Positions 9,297 through 17,899 of a stretch of 64,000 nt of DNA are shown piece by piece. How positions within the stretch are numbered: position 1 is the stretch's first letter; every line of letters begins with the position of its first letter. Position numbers and translations under genes: made by a program. Where the stretch lies: contig NZ_JBEWYP010000005.1 of assembly GCF_040566555.1 (NCBI RefSeq), positions 1-64,000 on the forward strand. The letters run 5' to 3'. The notes beneath the pieces are model-generated. The model saw only the letters and a list, made by a program, of their open reading frames with translations, did not search any database and was not told where the DNA came from. This DNA comes from Sediminicola sp040566555 (GTDB taxonomy: Bacteria > Bacteroidota > Bacteroidia > Flavobacteriales > Flavobacteriaceae).

Positions 9297-10284
9297 AATT
9301 GACGGCAGGACATTTACAATCGTACCTTTTTTCAGTTTGACCAAAGTCGTACCCCAAGGTAATCTGGTGGAAACCACCATTGTCAAACCTAATATCACCC
9401 ATCTGATAGGAATAGTTATAGGATACCAAAAACTGACCTATATTGGCGCCCACTATTGGGGTCACCAATTGTAAGCGTTGTTCTCCAAAGCTACCGTTGG
9501 TCTGAAATTGTGCCCCATCAAAACTTCTTCTATAGGAGAGTCCGCCCCAAATCGTACCAAAAGGAACGCTTTTATATACCTTGGCGTTGATATCAATTGT
9601 TTTTTCTTTCGTGAAATCTGTCATCTGAAATAACATGGACGGCTCCAATTGTATTTCACCTTTTCCAAAGACATAACCTACAGAAAACAAATATCTCCTA
9701 AGGTTATCAAACTCGTTTGCAGTGTACAGATCGCGTCCACTTCCCAAGGCATTCAATACTGCCGTATGCGCATAGAATTCCAAAAAATTATATGAAAAAC
9801 CAAAATCCACATTAAAATAGGCCGCCGTATTTTTAACTCCGGTAATCACCGGATCAGGAACAATGGACCTAAATTCAGTTTCATCAAGGCTGCTAAGAAT
9901 TACACCTACACTTGCTCCAAAGGATAATTGATTTAGAAAACGCTCATCCCCACCTAATTTCAGGTGATGGGCATAAGTTCCTTTAAAACCTGTTTGGGAA
10001 TGGTAGCCATTGGAATCGTTAAAAAGAATTCCGCCCAAACCACTATTTTCACCAACCCTAAAATTGGCATTAAAAGTCTGAAGACTGGGAGCTTCCTCTA
10101 CATTGAACCATTGTTTTCTGGCCGTTAGCCTTATTTTACCACCATCACTAATACCCGCCATAGATGGGTATACCAAATAATAATTATCCGCTAGGTAATC
10201 AAAGTAAACTGGAATACCTTCCTGTGCCACGGCTGGCGTACTAAGCGCAAATGAAGCCATTAAAGCCAAAAGAAGTTTTTTCAT
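9295..10284 (-). CDS. PorP/SprF family type IX secretion membrane protein
   Basis: This 329-residue outer-membrane beta-barrel protein has a clear signal peptide (MKKLLLALMASFALSTPAVAQ). It shows the family's N-terminal pattern (YLADNYYLVYPSMAGI...ARKQWFNVEEAP...FNANF), alternating barrel strands and a C-terminal strand ITLGYDFG. PorP/SprF proteins are T9SS components that attach type B sorted cargo such as SprB-like adhesins to the surface. Flavobacterial genomes carry many copies, usually next to a large adhesin gene. Here no adhesin gene is adjacent, so the cargo is unknown. The C-terminal CKC pair is unusual. Convergent with the VWA gene. Confidence 0.88.
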   Translation of the reverse strand: MKKLLLALMASFALSTPAVAQEGIPVYFDYLADNYYLVYPSMAGISDGGKIRLTARKQWFNVEEAPSLQTFNANFRVGENSGLGGILFNDSNGYHSQTGFKGTYAHHLKLGGDERFLNQLSFGASVGVILSSLDETEFRSIVPDPVITGVKNTAAYFNVDFGFSYNFLEFYAHTAVLNALGSGRDLYTANEFDNLRRYLFSVGYVFGKGEIQLEPSMLFQMTDFTKEKTIDINAKVYKSVPFGTIWGGLSYRRSFDGAQFQTNGSFGEQRLQLVTPIVGANIGQFLVSYNYSYQMGDIRFDNGGFHQITLGYDFGQTEKRYDCKCPAVN

Positions 10285-10316
10285 CTAGAATATGGGGTAA
10301 AATATTTAAAACCGTT

Positions 10317-10324
10317 CAAATATA
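10317..10324 (-). promoter_or_regulatory. Candidate -7 element of the PorP/SprF gene
   Basis: Read on the minus strand this is TATATTTG, a perfect TAnnTTTG, 32 bases upstream of the start codon. No clear -33 TTG was found. It is divergent from the Nfu promoter. Confidence 0.45.
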
Positions 10325-10382
10325 AAATATAACGGATGAAATACTACATTAGTATAAAGTGGGTTAAATAGGAATTCCTTCG

Positions 10383-10390
10383 TACTTTTG
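10383..10390 (+). promoter_or_regulatory. Candidate -7 element of the Nfu gene
   Basis: TACTTTTG matches TAnnTTTG and lies 17 bases before the ATG at 10408, implying a very short leader. No clear -33 element was seen. Confidence 0.45.
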
Positions 10391-10407
10391 CATAAAATAT
10401 TTTTGCC

Positions 10408-11310
10408 ATGAAAGAATACACAATCACCATATACGAAACTACCAATCCACATATACTAAAATTTGAGACTAATCATTTCATAACCAAGAACAACAATTAC
10501 GAGTTCAAGGATATTGATCAGGCCAAGAATTCACCATTGGCACAACAACTTTTCTACCTGCCATTTGTAAAAACTGTTTATATCTCCGGTAATTTTATTG
10601 CTTTGGAACGATATGATATTGTACAATGGTCCGATGTCAGGGATGAAGTGGCGCAACAAATTGTGGAATATCTTAACAGTGGTGCACCTATTGTTCATGA
10701 AGAGCAGGACGAAAAGAAGGTACCCGCCACGGTTTACGCAGAAAACACACCAAATCCGGCAGCCATGCGCTTTGTGGCCAATAAATTGTTGGTTCCTACT
10801 GCTTTTGAATTTAAAAATATTGACGAAGCCAGGGATTCAGCTTTGGCAACAGAACTATTTAAATTTCCTTTTGTCAAAGAAGTCTTCTTTGACGAAAACT
10901 ATGTATCCGTCACCAAATATGAAGTTGCCGATTGGAATGATATCACCCTGGAAATAAGGGAATATATAAGAAATTTCATTGCCGATGGCAAAGAAGTGGT
11001 CTCTGCCAATAGTGTTGCCAAGCAAAAGGCAGAAGCGCCGTCGAGTCAAGTACATTTAGATAGCTTGGACGACACTTCAAAAAAAATAATTGACATTTTA
11101 GAAGAATATGTAAAGCCCGCAGTAGCCAGTGATGGTGGTAATATCCTTTTCAAATCGTATGATGAGAAAACCAAAACTGTAAACGTTGTTCTTCAGGGAG
11201 CATGTAGCGGCTGCCCTTCCTCTACCTTTACTTTAAAGAATGGTATAGAGAACATGTTAAAAAACATGATGGGAGATAAGATCAACCAAGTTGTTGCCCT
11301 AAACGGTTAA
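10408..11310 (+). CDS. NifU-family iron-sulfur scaffold with duplicated Nfu N-terminal domain
   Basis: This 300-residue protein carries two consecutive Nfu N-terminal domains: about 1-92 (TNPHILKFETN, LPFVKTVYISGNFI) and 105-195 (TPNPAAMRFVANK, FPFVKEVFFDENYV). A C-terminal NifU domain (about 218-300) has the cluster-binding CSGC motif at Cys266 and Cys269. It should assemble or carry a 4Fe-4S cluster to apo-proteins in the cytosol. Usual Nfu proteins have only one N-terminal domain, so the internal duplication makes this longer than average. The next gene is dodecin after 79 bases; they may be separate units. Function is well supported. Confidence 0.93.
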   Translation: MKEYTITIYETTNPHILKFETNHFITKNNNYEFKDIDQAKNSPLAQQLFYLPFVKTVYISGNFIALERYDIVQWSDVRDEVAQQIVEYLNSGAPIVHEEQDEKKVPATVYAENTPNPAAMRFVANKLLVPTAFEFKNIDEARDSALATELFKFPFVKEVFFDENYVSVTKYEVADWNDITLEIREYIRNFIADGKEVVSANSVAKQKAEAPSSQVHLDSLDDTSKKIIDILEEYVKPAVASDGGNILFKSYDEKTKTVNVVLQGACSGCPSSTFTLKNGIENMLKNMMGDKINQVVALNG

Positions 11311-11389
11311 TTTGTTGCACTATATGAATAATTCATAGTGATTTTAAGGGAAATTTTCTATTTTTAAGAGAACTCTAAAATTATATACT

Positions 11390-11590
11390 ATGTCAGTTTT
11401 AAAAGTGATCGAAATATTGGCTAATTCCAATAAAAGTTGGGAAGATGCAGCAAAGAATGCCGTAAGTGAAGCCTCAAAATCTGTGAAAAACATCCGTTCT
11501 GTTTATATCAATGAACAGAGTGCTACAGTAAAAGACGGGAAAATGGATAATTATCGCGTTAACGTCAAAATTACATTTGAAGTTGGATAA
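11390..11590 (+). CDS. Dodecin family flavin-binding protein
   Basis: This 66-residue protein has the dodecin signature: KVIEILANSNKSWEDAAKNA, the ISRY-like SVKNIRSVYINEQ segment and a final strand YRVNVKITFEV. Dodecins form hollow dodecamers that bind flavin or CoA and buffer them in the cytosol. Length is typical. It is followed by a strong terminator (11612-11638). The upstream gene encodes an iron-sulfur scaffold, with no obvious mechanistic link. Confidence 0.92.
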   Translation: MSVLKVIEILANSNKSWEDAAKNAVSEASKSVKNIRSVYINEQSATVKDGKMDNYRVNVKITFEVG

Positions 11591-11611
11591 ATTTCCAATA
11601 ATAATTGAATT

Positions 11612-11638
11612 AAAGCGCCTCTTAAGGGCGCTTTTTTT
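11612..11638 (+). terminator. Terminator after dodecin
   Basis: The arms AAAGCGCC (11612-11619) and GGCGCTTT (11627-11634) form a perfect 8-base stem with a 7-base loop. The stem ends in a run of seven T residues at 11632-11638. Confidence 0.92.
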
Positions 11639-11724
11639 ATGTCCATTAAAGCCCTCTTTTGTACCTTCATACAATAGAACTTAATTATAATTCCTTTTTT
11701 TCTCATTTTATAGAAACATAGAGC

Positions 11725-13776
11725 ATGACCCATAAACACACCAATAACCTAATTCACGAGAGCAGCCCCTATTTATTGCAGCATGCCCACAATCCGGTAC
11801 ATTGGGAAGCCTGGAGCCAAGAACTCATGGCACGGGCAAAAAAGGAAAACAAATTGGTATTGGTAAGTATAGGATATGCCGCATGCCATTGGTGCCATGT
11901 CATGGAACACGAATGTTTCGAGGATGAAACTGTGGCCGGGGTAATGAATGAGCATTTTATTTGCATTAAGATAGACAGGGAAGAACGCCCGGATATAGAC
12001 CATATTTATATGGATGCCCTGCAAATGATGACCGGAAGTGGTGGATGGCCGTTAAATGTTGTCACCCTTCCAGATGGAAAACCCTTTTGGGGTGCCACCT
12101 ATGTGAAAAAACAAGACTGGATGACCGTGCTGCAGCAACTTGCTGACTTGTATAAAAACGAGCAAAAAAAGGTCATAGAATATGCCGAGAATTTGGCCGA
12201 AGGAATCCGCACCATCAACCTGGTTGAAAAAAAAGAAGGGGCTCCCGTTTTTTCAATGGCACAATTGGATGAGGCCATAGTACAATGGTCCTCCTATTTT
12301 GATACTTTTTTAGGGGGACATAAACGTGCCCCTAAATTTATGATGCCGTGTAACATAGATTTTCTTTTGCATTATGCCACAATAAGAAATGACCAGGCCA
12401 TTAAGGACTACGTGAACGTAACTCTGACACGCATGGCAAATGGTGGAATTTTTGATCATGTAGGAGGTGGATTTTCCAGATATGCCGTGGATACCAAATG
12501 GCATGTGCCTCATTTTGAAAAAATGTTATATGACAACGGGCAAATGGTAAGTTTATATGCCAAAGCATTTGCAGCTACAAAAAACAACCTCTATAAAAAG
12601 ACGGTAGAGGAAACGATAAGCTTCGTGACTGAAGAACTTATGGCCCCGAACCATGGATTCTACTCATCCTTGGATGCCGATAGTTTAAACACTGAAAACA
12701 AGTTGGAGGAAGGTGCTTACTATGTTTGGACGGTTAGTGAATTAGAGAATTTGTTAGGGGACGACTTTAAAATCTTTAAGGATTATTACAACATAAACGA
12801 CTATGGGCATTGGGAGCATGGCAACTATGTCCTAATTAAGGATGTACCTGACCTGGAAATTGCGGCCAGGCATTCATTGACCATTGAGGAATTAAATGCA
12901 ACCATTGAAGCATGTAAGGTTATTTTAAAAAATGAAAGGGATAAAAGAAACCGACCCAGATTGGATGACAAGATCCTGACCTCATGGAACGGCCTGATGC
13001 TAAAAGGATTGGTAGATGCGTATAGGTATCTTCAAAACGATGCTTATTTGGATTTGGCAGTTAAGAATGCCAATTTCATTCTGAATCATTTAACCACTGA
13101 GGAAGGCGGGCTATTTCACAACCATAAAAATGGAACAAGTTCCATCAACGGATTCCTCGAAGATTACGCATCGGTAATAGATGCACTTTTTGCACTTTAT
13201 GAGGTTACATTTGATGAGAATTGGCTCTTAAAAGCAAAAGAACTTTTGGACTTTTGTATCACTAATTTTTATGATGAAGGAAGTGCGCTCTTCTTTTTCA
13301 CCGCAAAAAGTGATGCCTTTGTAATTAGAAGAACCTTAGAAGTTGCTGACAACGTCATCCCGGCATCTAATAGTATTATGGCGCATTGTTTGTTTAAAAT
13401 CGGGAAACTCTTTCCCAAGGAAGGCTATGATGATCTTGCACAGCAAATGCTCTTAAACGTCCAAGAGAATTTTACCAAAAATGCCCAGGGCTATGCCAAT
13501 TGGCTTCATTTGGTCCTCTATTACCAACAGAACTTTTATGAAATCGCTATTGTAGGCAATGAATCGGGGGTAAAAGCAAAAGAATTAAATGCCCATTATT
13601 TGCCTCAGACTCTCGTGGCAGGAAGCAATAAACCAACAAACGACCTCCTATTATTACAAAATAGATTTGTGGAACAAGCCACACCAATTTATATCTGCCA
13701 AGATGGGAGTTGTAAATTACCAGTCAATACCATTGAAGAAACTTTGTTACAGGTGAGCACTATTAGCGAGGATTAA
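11725..13776 (+). CDS. YyaL/SPATA20-type thioredoxin-domain protein (DUF255)
   Basis: This 683-residue cytosolic protein has an N-terminal thioredoxin-like domain (about 1-165). Its CHWC motif (Cys54, Cys57) sits inside the family signature YAACHWCHVMEHECF, followed by NEHFICIKIDREERPDID and GSGGWPLNVV. A long alpha/alpha-barrel region resembling N-acylglucosamine 2-epimerases follows (KWHVPHFEKMLYDN, DDKILTSWNGLMLKGL). Bacterial homologues (COG1331) are widespread, full-length and functionally poorly defined; a redox or sugar-related role is guessed. It stands alone between the dodecin terminator and the MscS gene. Confidence 0.9.
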   Translation: MTHKHTNNLIHESSPYLLQHAHNPVHWEAWSQELMARAKKENKLVLVSIGYAACHWCHVMEHECFEDETVAGVMNEHFICIKIDREERPDIDHIYMDALQMMTGSGGWPLNVVTLPDGKPFWGATYVKKQDWMTVLQQLADLYKNEQKKVIEYAENLAEGIRTINLVEKKEGAPVFSMAQLDEAIVQWSSYFDTFLGGHKRAPKFMMPCNIDFLLHYATIRNDQAIKDYVNVTLTRMANGGIFDHVGGGFSRYAVDTKWHVPHFEKMLYDNGQMVSLYAKAFAATKNNLYKKTVEETISFVTEELMAPNHGFYSSLDADSLNTENKLEEGAYYVWTVSELENLLGDDFKIFKDYYNINDYGHWEHGNYVLIKDVPDLEIAARHSLTIEELNATIEACKVILKNERDKRNRPRLDDKILTSWNGLMLKGLVDAYRYLQNDAYLDLAVKNANFILNHLTTEEGGLFHNHKNGTSSINGFLEDYASVIDALFALYEVTFDENWLLKAKELLDFCITNFYDEGSALFFFTAKSDAFVIRRTLEVADNVIPASNSIMAHCLFKIGKLFPKEGYDDLAQQMLLNVQENFTKNAQGYANWLHLVLYYQQNFYEIAIVGNESGVKAKELNAHYLPQTLVAGSNKPTNDLLLLQNRFVEQATPIYICQDGSCKLPVNTIEETLLQVSTISED

Positions 13777-13848
13777 CAGTACTTTAAGCCCATAAACTTG
13801 ATAGGCGGTCCTATTTTTTGTTTTTTTGTTAAAATTTTAGAAAAGTAT

Positions 13849-14667
13849 ATGATAGAAATAGAGAAAGTTGAAAAATACGTAGGCGATTTGACCCAATGGG
13901 CCATTGAATTCTTACCTAATATAATAGCTGCAGTGCTGATCCTTTTTATAGGACTCTGGGTAGTTAAAATGATTAACAAATTGGTCCGCAAGTTCTTTGA
14001 AAGACAAGAGTTTGATTTGGCCCTGGAGCACTTCCTACAAAGCTTTATCAGCATAGCCTTAAAATTCCTATTGTTTGTATTGGTGATCACACAATTGGGG
14101 GTACAATCATCTTCTTTGGTAGCCATTGTGGGTGCGGCCGGACTTGCTGTTGGTTTGGCACTTCAAGGCTCTTTGGCGAATTTCGCCGGCGGGGTACTGA
14201 TACTGATCTTTAAACCTTTTAAAGTAGGAGATTTCATTTCTGCCCAAGGTGTGGATGGTACGGTTACGGAAATTTCTATTTTCACCACAAAACTGAGCAC
14301 CTTTGGAAATCAGACTGCCATTATTCCCAATGGACAATTATCCAATAACAACATTATCAATTACAATGCTCAGGACACTAGGCGGGACAAGATCACCATG
14401 GGGATAGGATATGGTTCCAATATTAAAGAAGCCAAAGAAATATTGCTTAAAATCTGTGCAGAAAATGAAAAGATCCTTAAGGATCCAGCCCCAGTGGTTT
14501 ATGTAGATGCTTTGGCGGACAGTTCCGTAAACCTTTCACTCCGTTTTTGGGCGAACAATCCAGATTTCTGGGAGGCGCACTTTCATGTAATGGAAGAAAC
14601 CAAATATAGATTTGATGCAGCAGGGATTGAAATTCCATTCCCACAAAGGGTTATACACCAGGCCTAG
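13849..14667 (+). CDS. MscS-type mechanosensitive ion channel
   Basis: This small-conductance mechanosensitive channel of the inner membrane has 272 residues from the chosen ATG at 13849. A TTG 51 bases earlier is in frame but would add a non-family extension. Three membrane helices are present (about 18-45, 60-82, 88-112). The third is the Gly/Ala-rich pore helix VGAAGLAVGLALQGSLANFAG, followed by the beta domain (FKVGDFISAQGVDGTVTEI) and alpha/beta C-terminal domain. It opens under membrane tension to release solutes at hypo-osmotic shock. Its stop codon (14665-14667) overlaps the stop of the convergent tsaB. Confidence 0.94.
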   Translation: MIEIEKVEKYVGDLTQWAIEFLPNIIAAVLILFIGLWVVKMINKLVRKFFERQEFDLALEHFLQSFISIALKFLLFVLVITQLGVQSSSLVAIVGAAGLAVGLALQGSLANFAGGVLILIFKPFKVGDFISAQGVDGTVTEISIFTTKLSTFGNQTAIIPNGQLSNNNIINYNAQDTRRDKITMGIGYGSNIKEAKEILLKICAENEKILKDPAPVVYVDALADSSVNLSLRFWANNPDFWEAHFHVMEETKYRFDAAGIEIPFPQRVIHQA

Positions 14668-15338
14668 GCCTTTTTCTTCTGCAAAACAAAATCCTTTAAA
14701 TAATACGGTTCGAAGTAGGCGACATTTTCAAAGTCGTTTGCTTCGAATTTTTTTTGGGACAATTGCGCCATCTCCCGAGCAGAAGGAACAACTGTTGTAT
14801 CCAATACAATATTGGGGTGATTTAAGACTCCCTTGCACTTCTCCGCTCCACTGCCCATGATATGAACGGTGTGGGTGTCTGTATATTCCTTAAATGAGTC
14901 CTCATTGATGATTTCAGCTTCTGTAGCCCTTATCTCCTTCAAATCCCGGCTATAAACAGCGGAATAAACCTCCATTCTTCGGGCGTCTAGAACGGGAATG
15001 ATCAGGTGACCCTCTGGCACAACAAGCTGATGGGCCATACTCTCTAGAGTTGGGATGGAAATAAGCGGGACGTCCAAAGAAAAACAAAGCCCTTTAGCTG
15101 CCGAAACACCAATACGCAGTCCGGTATAAGACCCAGGACCTTTGCTTACAGCTACGGCATCTATATCTTGCAATGAAAAGGAAGCCTCTTTCAAGACTTC
15201 CATTATAAAATTATGTAATTGTTCCGCATGCGAATAATTGGCACTGTCATATTCTTTGATGGAAATTACCTTCCCATCTTTTGCCAAACATACCGAACAA
15301 TTTGTTGTAGCGGTTTCTAAATTTAATATCAAAGCCAT
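14664..15338 (-). CDS. tsaB: tRNA threonylcarbamoyladenosine biosynthesis protein TsaB
   Basis: TsaB is the 224-residue non-catalytic paralogue that pairs with TsaD and TsaE to transfer threonylcarbamoyl to A37 of ANN-decoding tRNAs. Characteristic are NLETATTNCSVCLAKDG at the N-terminus and VSKGPGSYTGLRIGVSAAKG near residue 65-85. It starts 18 bases after the TolC-like gene ends on the same strand, so it probably shares the exporter operon transcript although unrelated in function. Its end is shared with the mscS end in a CTAG tetramer. Confidence 0.95.
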   Translation of the reverse strand: MALILNLETATTNCSVCLAKDGKVISIKEYDSANYSHAEQLHNFIMEVLKEASFSLQDIDAVAVSKGPGSYTGLRIGVSAAKGLCFSLDVPLISIPTLESMAHQLVVPEGHLIIPVLDARRMEVYSAVYSRDLKEIRATEAEIINEDSFKEYTDTHTVHIMGSGAEKCKGVLNHPNIVLDTTVVPSAREMAQLSQKKFEANDFENVAYFEPYYLKDFVLQKKKA

Positions 15339-15356
15339 AATGGCTACAAATATACT

Positions 15357-16706
15357 TTAGTTTACGGTTATAGGAATACCAAAATAAAACTCTAATACCT
15401 TCAATCTAAAAATATAGTCATATTTTGTACGTATCAAATCAGCCTCGGCATTATCTACCCTAGCTTGTGACTGGCTAAAATCGAAGGCATTCATCAATCC
15501 TACTTCAAAACGCTCCCTTGTATACTCATAAGCAGTTCTTCTCGCCTCTAAGCTCTTTTGAGCCGCTTCATAGGACTTGTAAGAATTTTTGACATCGGCA
15601 TATGCTTGGTTCACGTTGGCTTCCAAAGCCAATTTATCCTGCTCTAACTGAATCCTTGATCTGTCAACATTAATTTCTGACCTCTTGATATTATTTTTTA
15701 CACTAAAGCCATTGAATATGGGAATGCTTAACTGGGCACCATAGGAGATACCATCGTTCATCCATAATTGATCCCCAAAACTTGTGGTCATAAACGTATT
15801 GGTATTGGGATCAAATGTCGGCTGATCCGAGTATCTGGTATTGTAATTAAAAAATCCTCTTAACGTGGGATAAAGTGCACCCTTGGCAATGTCCAAATCT
15901 TTCTCCGCAACATCTACATTAGATTCTGATAATTTAATATCGTTTCTGAATGTAAGAGCCTTATCAAAAATAGTCTTGGGCGAATTGTCCAATATATTAG
16001 ATGGGGGCACCATAAATTCTTGGTCTACTATATCAAAATTATCGTAATCCGTGATTTGAAGCAATTGGGCCAGATTGATACGGGAAATAAACACAAGGTT
16101 CTCCGCATTTACAATTTGTTGCTCCTGAGTAGCAGCAGTGGCTTCTACCTCCAATAAATCGCCTTTTGGCACTACGCCCGAGTCTACCAATTCTTTGGTA
16201 CGTTTTAAATCCTGTTCCGTAACGGCATACTGTGCCCTAAAAACAATAAGGGATTCCTTGTTCAATAATATTTGCAAGTATCCATTGGCTACAGCCAATC
16301 CAATATCGTCCTTTAAATCTTCCAATCTATACTGACTGGCCAGTGCCGCAAGCTTGGCACGGTTCAATCTATGGATGTTTCTTAGGCCGTCAAAAAGAAC
16401 TGCGGAAGATGACAATCCACCAGACGCCGTAACAATGGTTGTAGTTACGGGCTGATTGTTGGTTGGGTCAAAGGATAATCCAGTATTTCCCGATAAGGTG
16501 GAAGAGGCACTTAAACTTGGAAGAAAACCTCCAATGGCATCCGATTTATCAAGCTTTATACTTTCCAAATCCAGTTCAAACTGCTCAATACTCAAGTTAT
16601 TCTCGTAGGCGTAATCGACACACTCTTGTAATGTCCATTTCTTCATTTGTGCCGTAACCGATCCTATTGAAAAAAGAACCAAAACTATTATAAACTTAAT
16701 TTTCAT
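15357..16706 (-). CDS. TolC-family outer membrane efflux protein
   Basis: This 449-residue protein has a signal peptide (MKIKFIIVLVLFSIGSVTAQ) and two repeated OEP modules rich in long amphipathic helices. Motifs include the N-terminal WTLQECVDYAYENNLSIEQ, GVVPKGDLLEVEA and NAFDFSQSQARVDNAEADL. It forms the outer-membrane tunnel of the tripartite exporter whose adaptor, permeases and ATPase are encoded directly upstream on the same strand (29-base gap to the adaptor). The exported substrate cannot be read from sequence. Confidence 0.94.
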   Translation of the reverse strand: MKIKFIIVLVLFSIGSVTAQMKKWTLQECVDYAYENNLSIEQFELDLESIKLDKSDAIGGFLPSLSASSTLSGNTGLSFDPTNNQPVTTTIVTASGGLSSSAVLFDGLRNIHRLNRAKLAALASQYRLEDLKDDIGLAVANGYLQILLNKESLIVFRAQYAVTEQDLKRTKELVDSGVVPKGDLLEVEATAATQEQQIVNAENLVFISRINLAQLLQITDYDNFDIVDQEFMVPPSNILDNSPKTIFDKALTFRNDIKLSESNVDVAEKDLDIAKGALYPTLRGFFNYNTRYSDQPTFDPNTNTFMTTSFGDQLWMNDGISYGAQLSIPIFNGFSVKNNIKRSEINVDRSRIQLEQDKLALEANVNQAYADVKNSYKSYEAAQKSLEARRTAYEYTRERFEVGLMNAFDFSQSQARVDNAEADLIRTKYDYIFRLKVLEFYFGIPITVN

Positions 16707-16735
16707 TGGTAACTGTTTTTGATGATTGAACTAGT

Positions 16736-17866
16736 TTAGTTTTTTTCTTCGTCTTCCTCAGTTCCCTTCTTAATAGGCTCTGTCTTGTTCCAAATCTTCA
16801 CTTTGTCATCCTTGGTAAGTCCTTCTAAAATTTCAACATTGACTCCGTCCGAAATTCCGATTTTAACCTCCCTACGCTCAAATTTCTGGTCGCCAATTAA
16901 GACTTCCACATAAGGCTCATCCGTTGTTTTGTCAAATTGCAACAAAGCCTCCGGAATCACCATAACACTGTCTTTTTTCTCCAAAACAAGGGAGGCATTG
17001 GCACTATAACCGGCACGAATTAAAAACTCTTCCTCAACCGTCACATCCCCTTCAATCTTAAATTGAACTGCTCCTGATTCTTCCACACCTTTTGGTGCAA
17101 TAAACCTAAGTTTGGCATCAAATTCCTTATCATTGATGGCGCCCAAACTAATCTTTAAAGGCATCCCCAATTGTAACTTTCCAACTTCCCCTTCATCTAC
17201 CTTTCCTTCAAAGATCATAATACTTAAATCCGCAATGGTGGCAATGGTGGTTCCATCATTGAAATTGTTACTTTGGATCACTTGATCCCCTTCCTTTACA
17301 GGGATCTCCAATATAGTTCCCGATACAAGAGCCCTAATATTTGTATTAGCGGTTGCAGAGCCTCCTGCAGAGCCTACACGAATGATCTGATAATCGGATT
17401 GTGCATTTTGCAATTCCAATTTAGCTTGGTCATACCGAAGTTGTTGTGAATTAAAATCCTGACTGGAAACAACTCCTTTATCAAATAGTATTTTATTTCT
17501 GTCGAATTCAATTTTGGTGTTATTCAATGCAATTTCGGCATTCCTTACCCGCCCCTTGGCTTGGTTTAAAGATTGCTCATTGGGCACCACCTTAATTTTT
17601 GCGATCAAATCCCCTGCCTTCACTTTAGCACCTTCCTTTAGATATATCTTATCTATAATACCTGAAACCTGAGGTTTAATCTGCACCTCATCCTCTGGCA
17701 CTACCTTCCCCGTCGCCACAGTTTTCTTTTCTATATTGGCGGTAAAAGGATTTTTTGTTTCGTATGTAATGGCAGATTTGCTATTCGTTTTTACGAAAAA
17801 TGCTGCAGCCCATAATGCTCCCAACACTACGACACCTATCAATACGTATTTTAGAATTTTGTTCAT
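16736..17866 (-). CDS. HlyD/MacA-type periplasmic adaptor (membrane fusion protein)
   Basis: This 376-residue adaptor has one N-terminal membrane anchor (5-25), a lipoyl-like half motif (VSGIIDKIYLKEGAKVKAGDLIA), a coiled-coil hairpin (about 100-150), a second lipoyl half (LVSGTILEIPVKEGDQV) and beta-barrel domains. It bridges the inner-membrane MacB-like permeases to the TolC-like channel. It lies in the middle of the exporter operon, with gaps of 33 and 29 bases on either side. The very acidic Glu-rich C-terminus (GTEEDEEKN) is a minor oddity. Confidence 0.94.
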   Translation of the reverse strand: MNKILKYVLIGVVVLGALWAAAFFVKTNSKSAITYETKNPFTANIEKKTVATGKVVPEDEVQIKPQVSGIIDKIYLKEGAKVKAGDLIAKIKVVPNEQSLNQAKGRVRNAEIALNNTKIEFDRNKILFDKGVVSSQDFNSQQLRYDQAKLELQNAQSDYQIIRVGSAGGSATANTNIRALVSGTILEIPVKEGDQVIQSNNFNDGTTIATIADLSIMIFEGKVDEGEVGKLQLGMPLKISLGAINDKEFDAKLRFIAPKGVEESGAVQFKIEGDVTVEEEFLIRAGYSANASLVLEKKDSVMVIPEALLQFDKTTDEPYVEVLIGDQKFERREVKIGISDGVNVEILEGLTKDDKVKIWNKTEPIKKGTEEDEEKN

Positions 17867-17899
17867 TTTGATCGTCTTTATTTAATGATATAGTTTAGT

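Noticed and set aside
11318..11337. Hairpin TATGAAT/ATTCATA between Nfu and dodecin as a terminator
   Set aside because: The loop is a single base, the stem is AT-rich and no T run follows.
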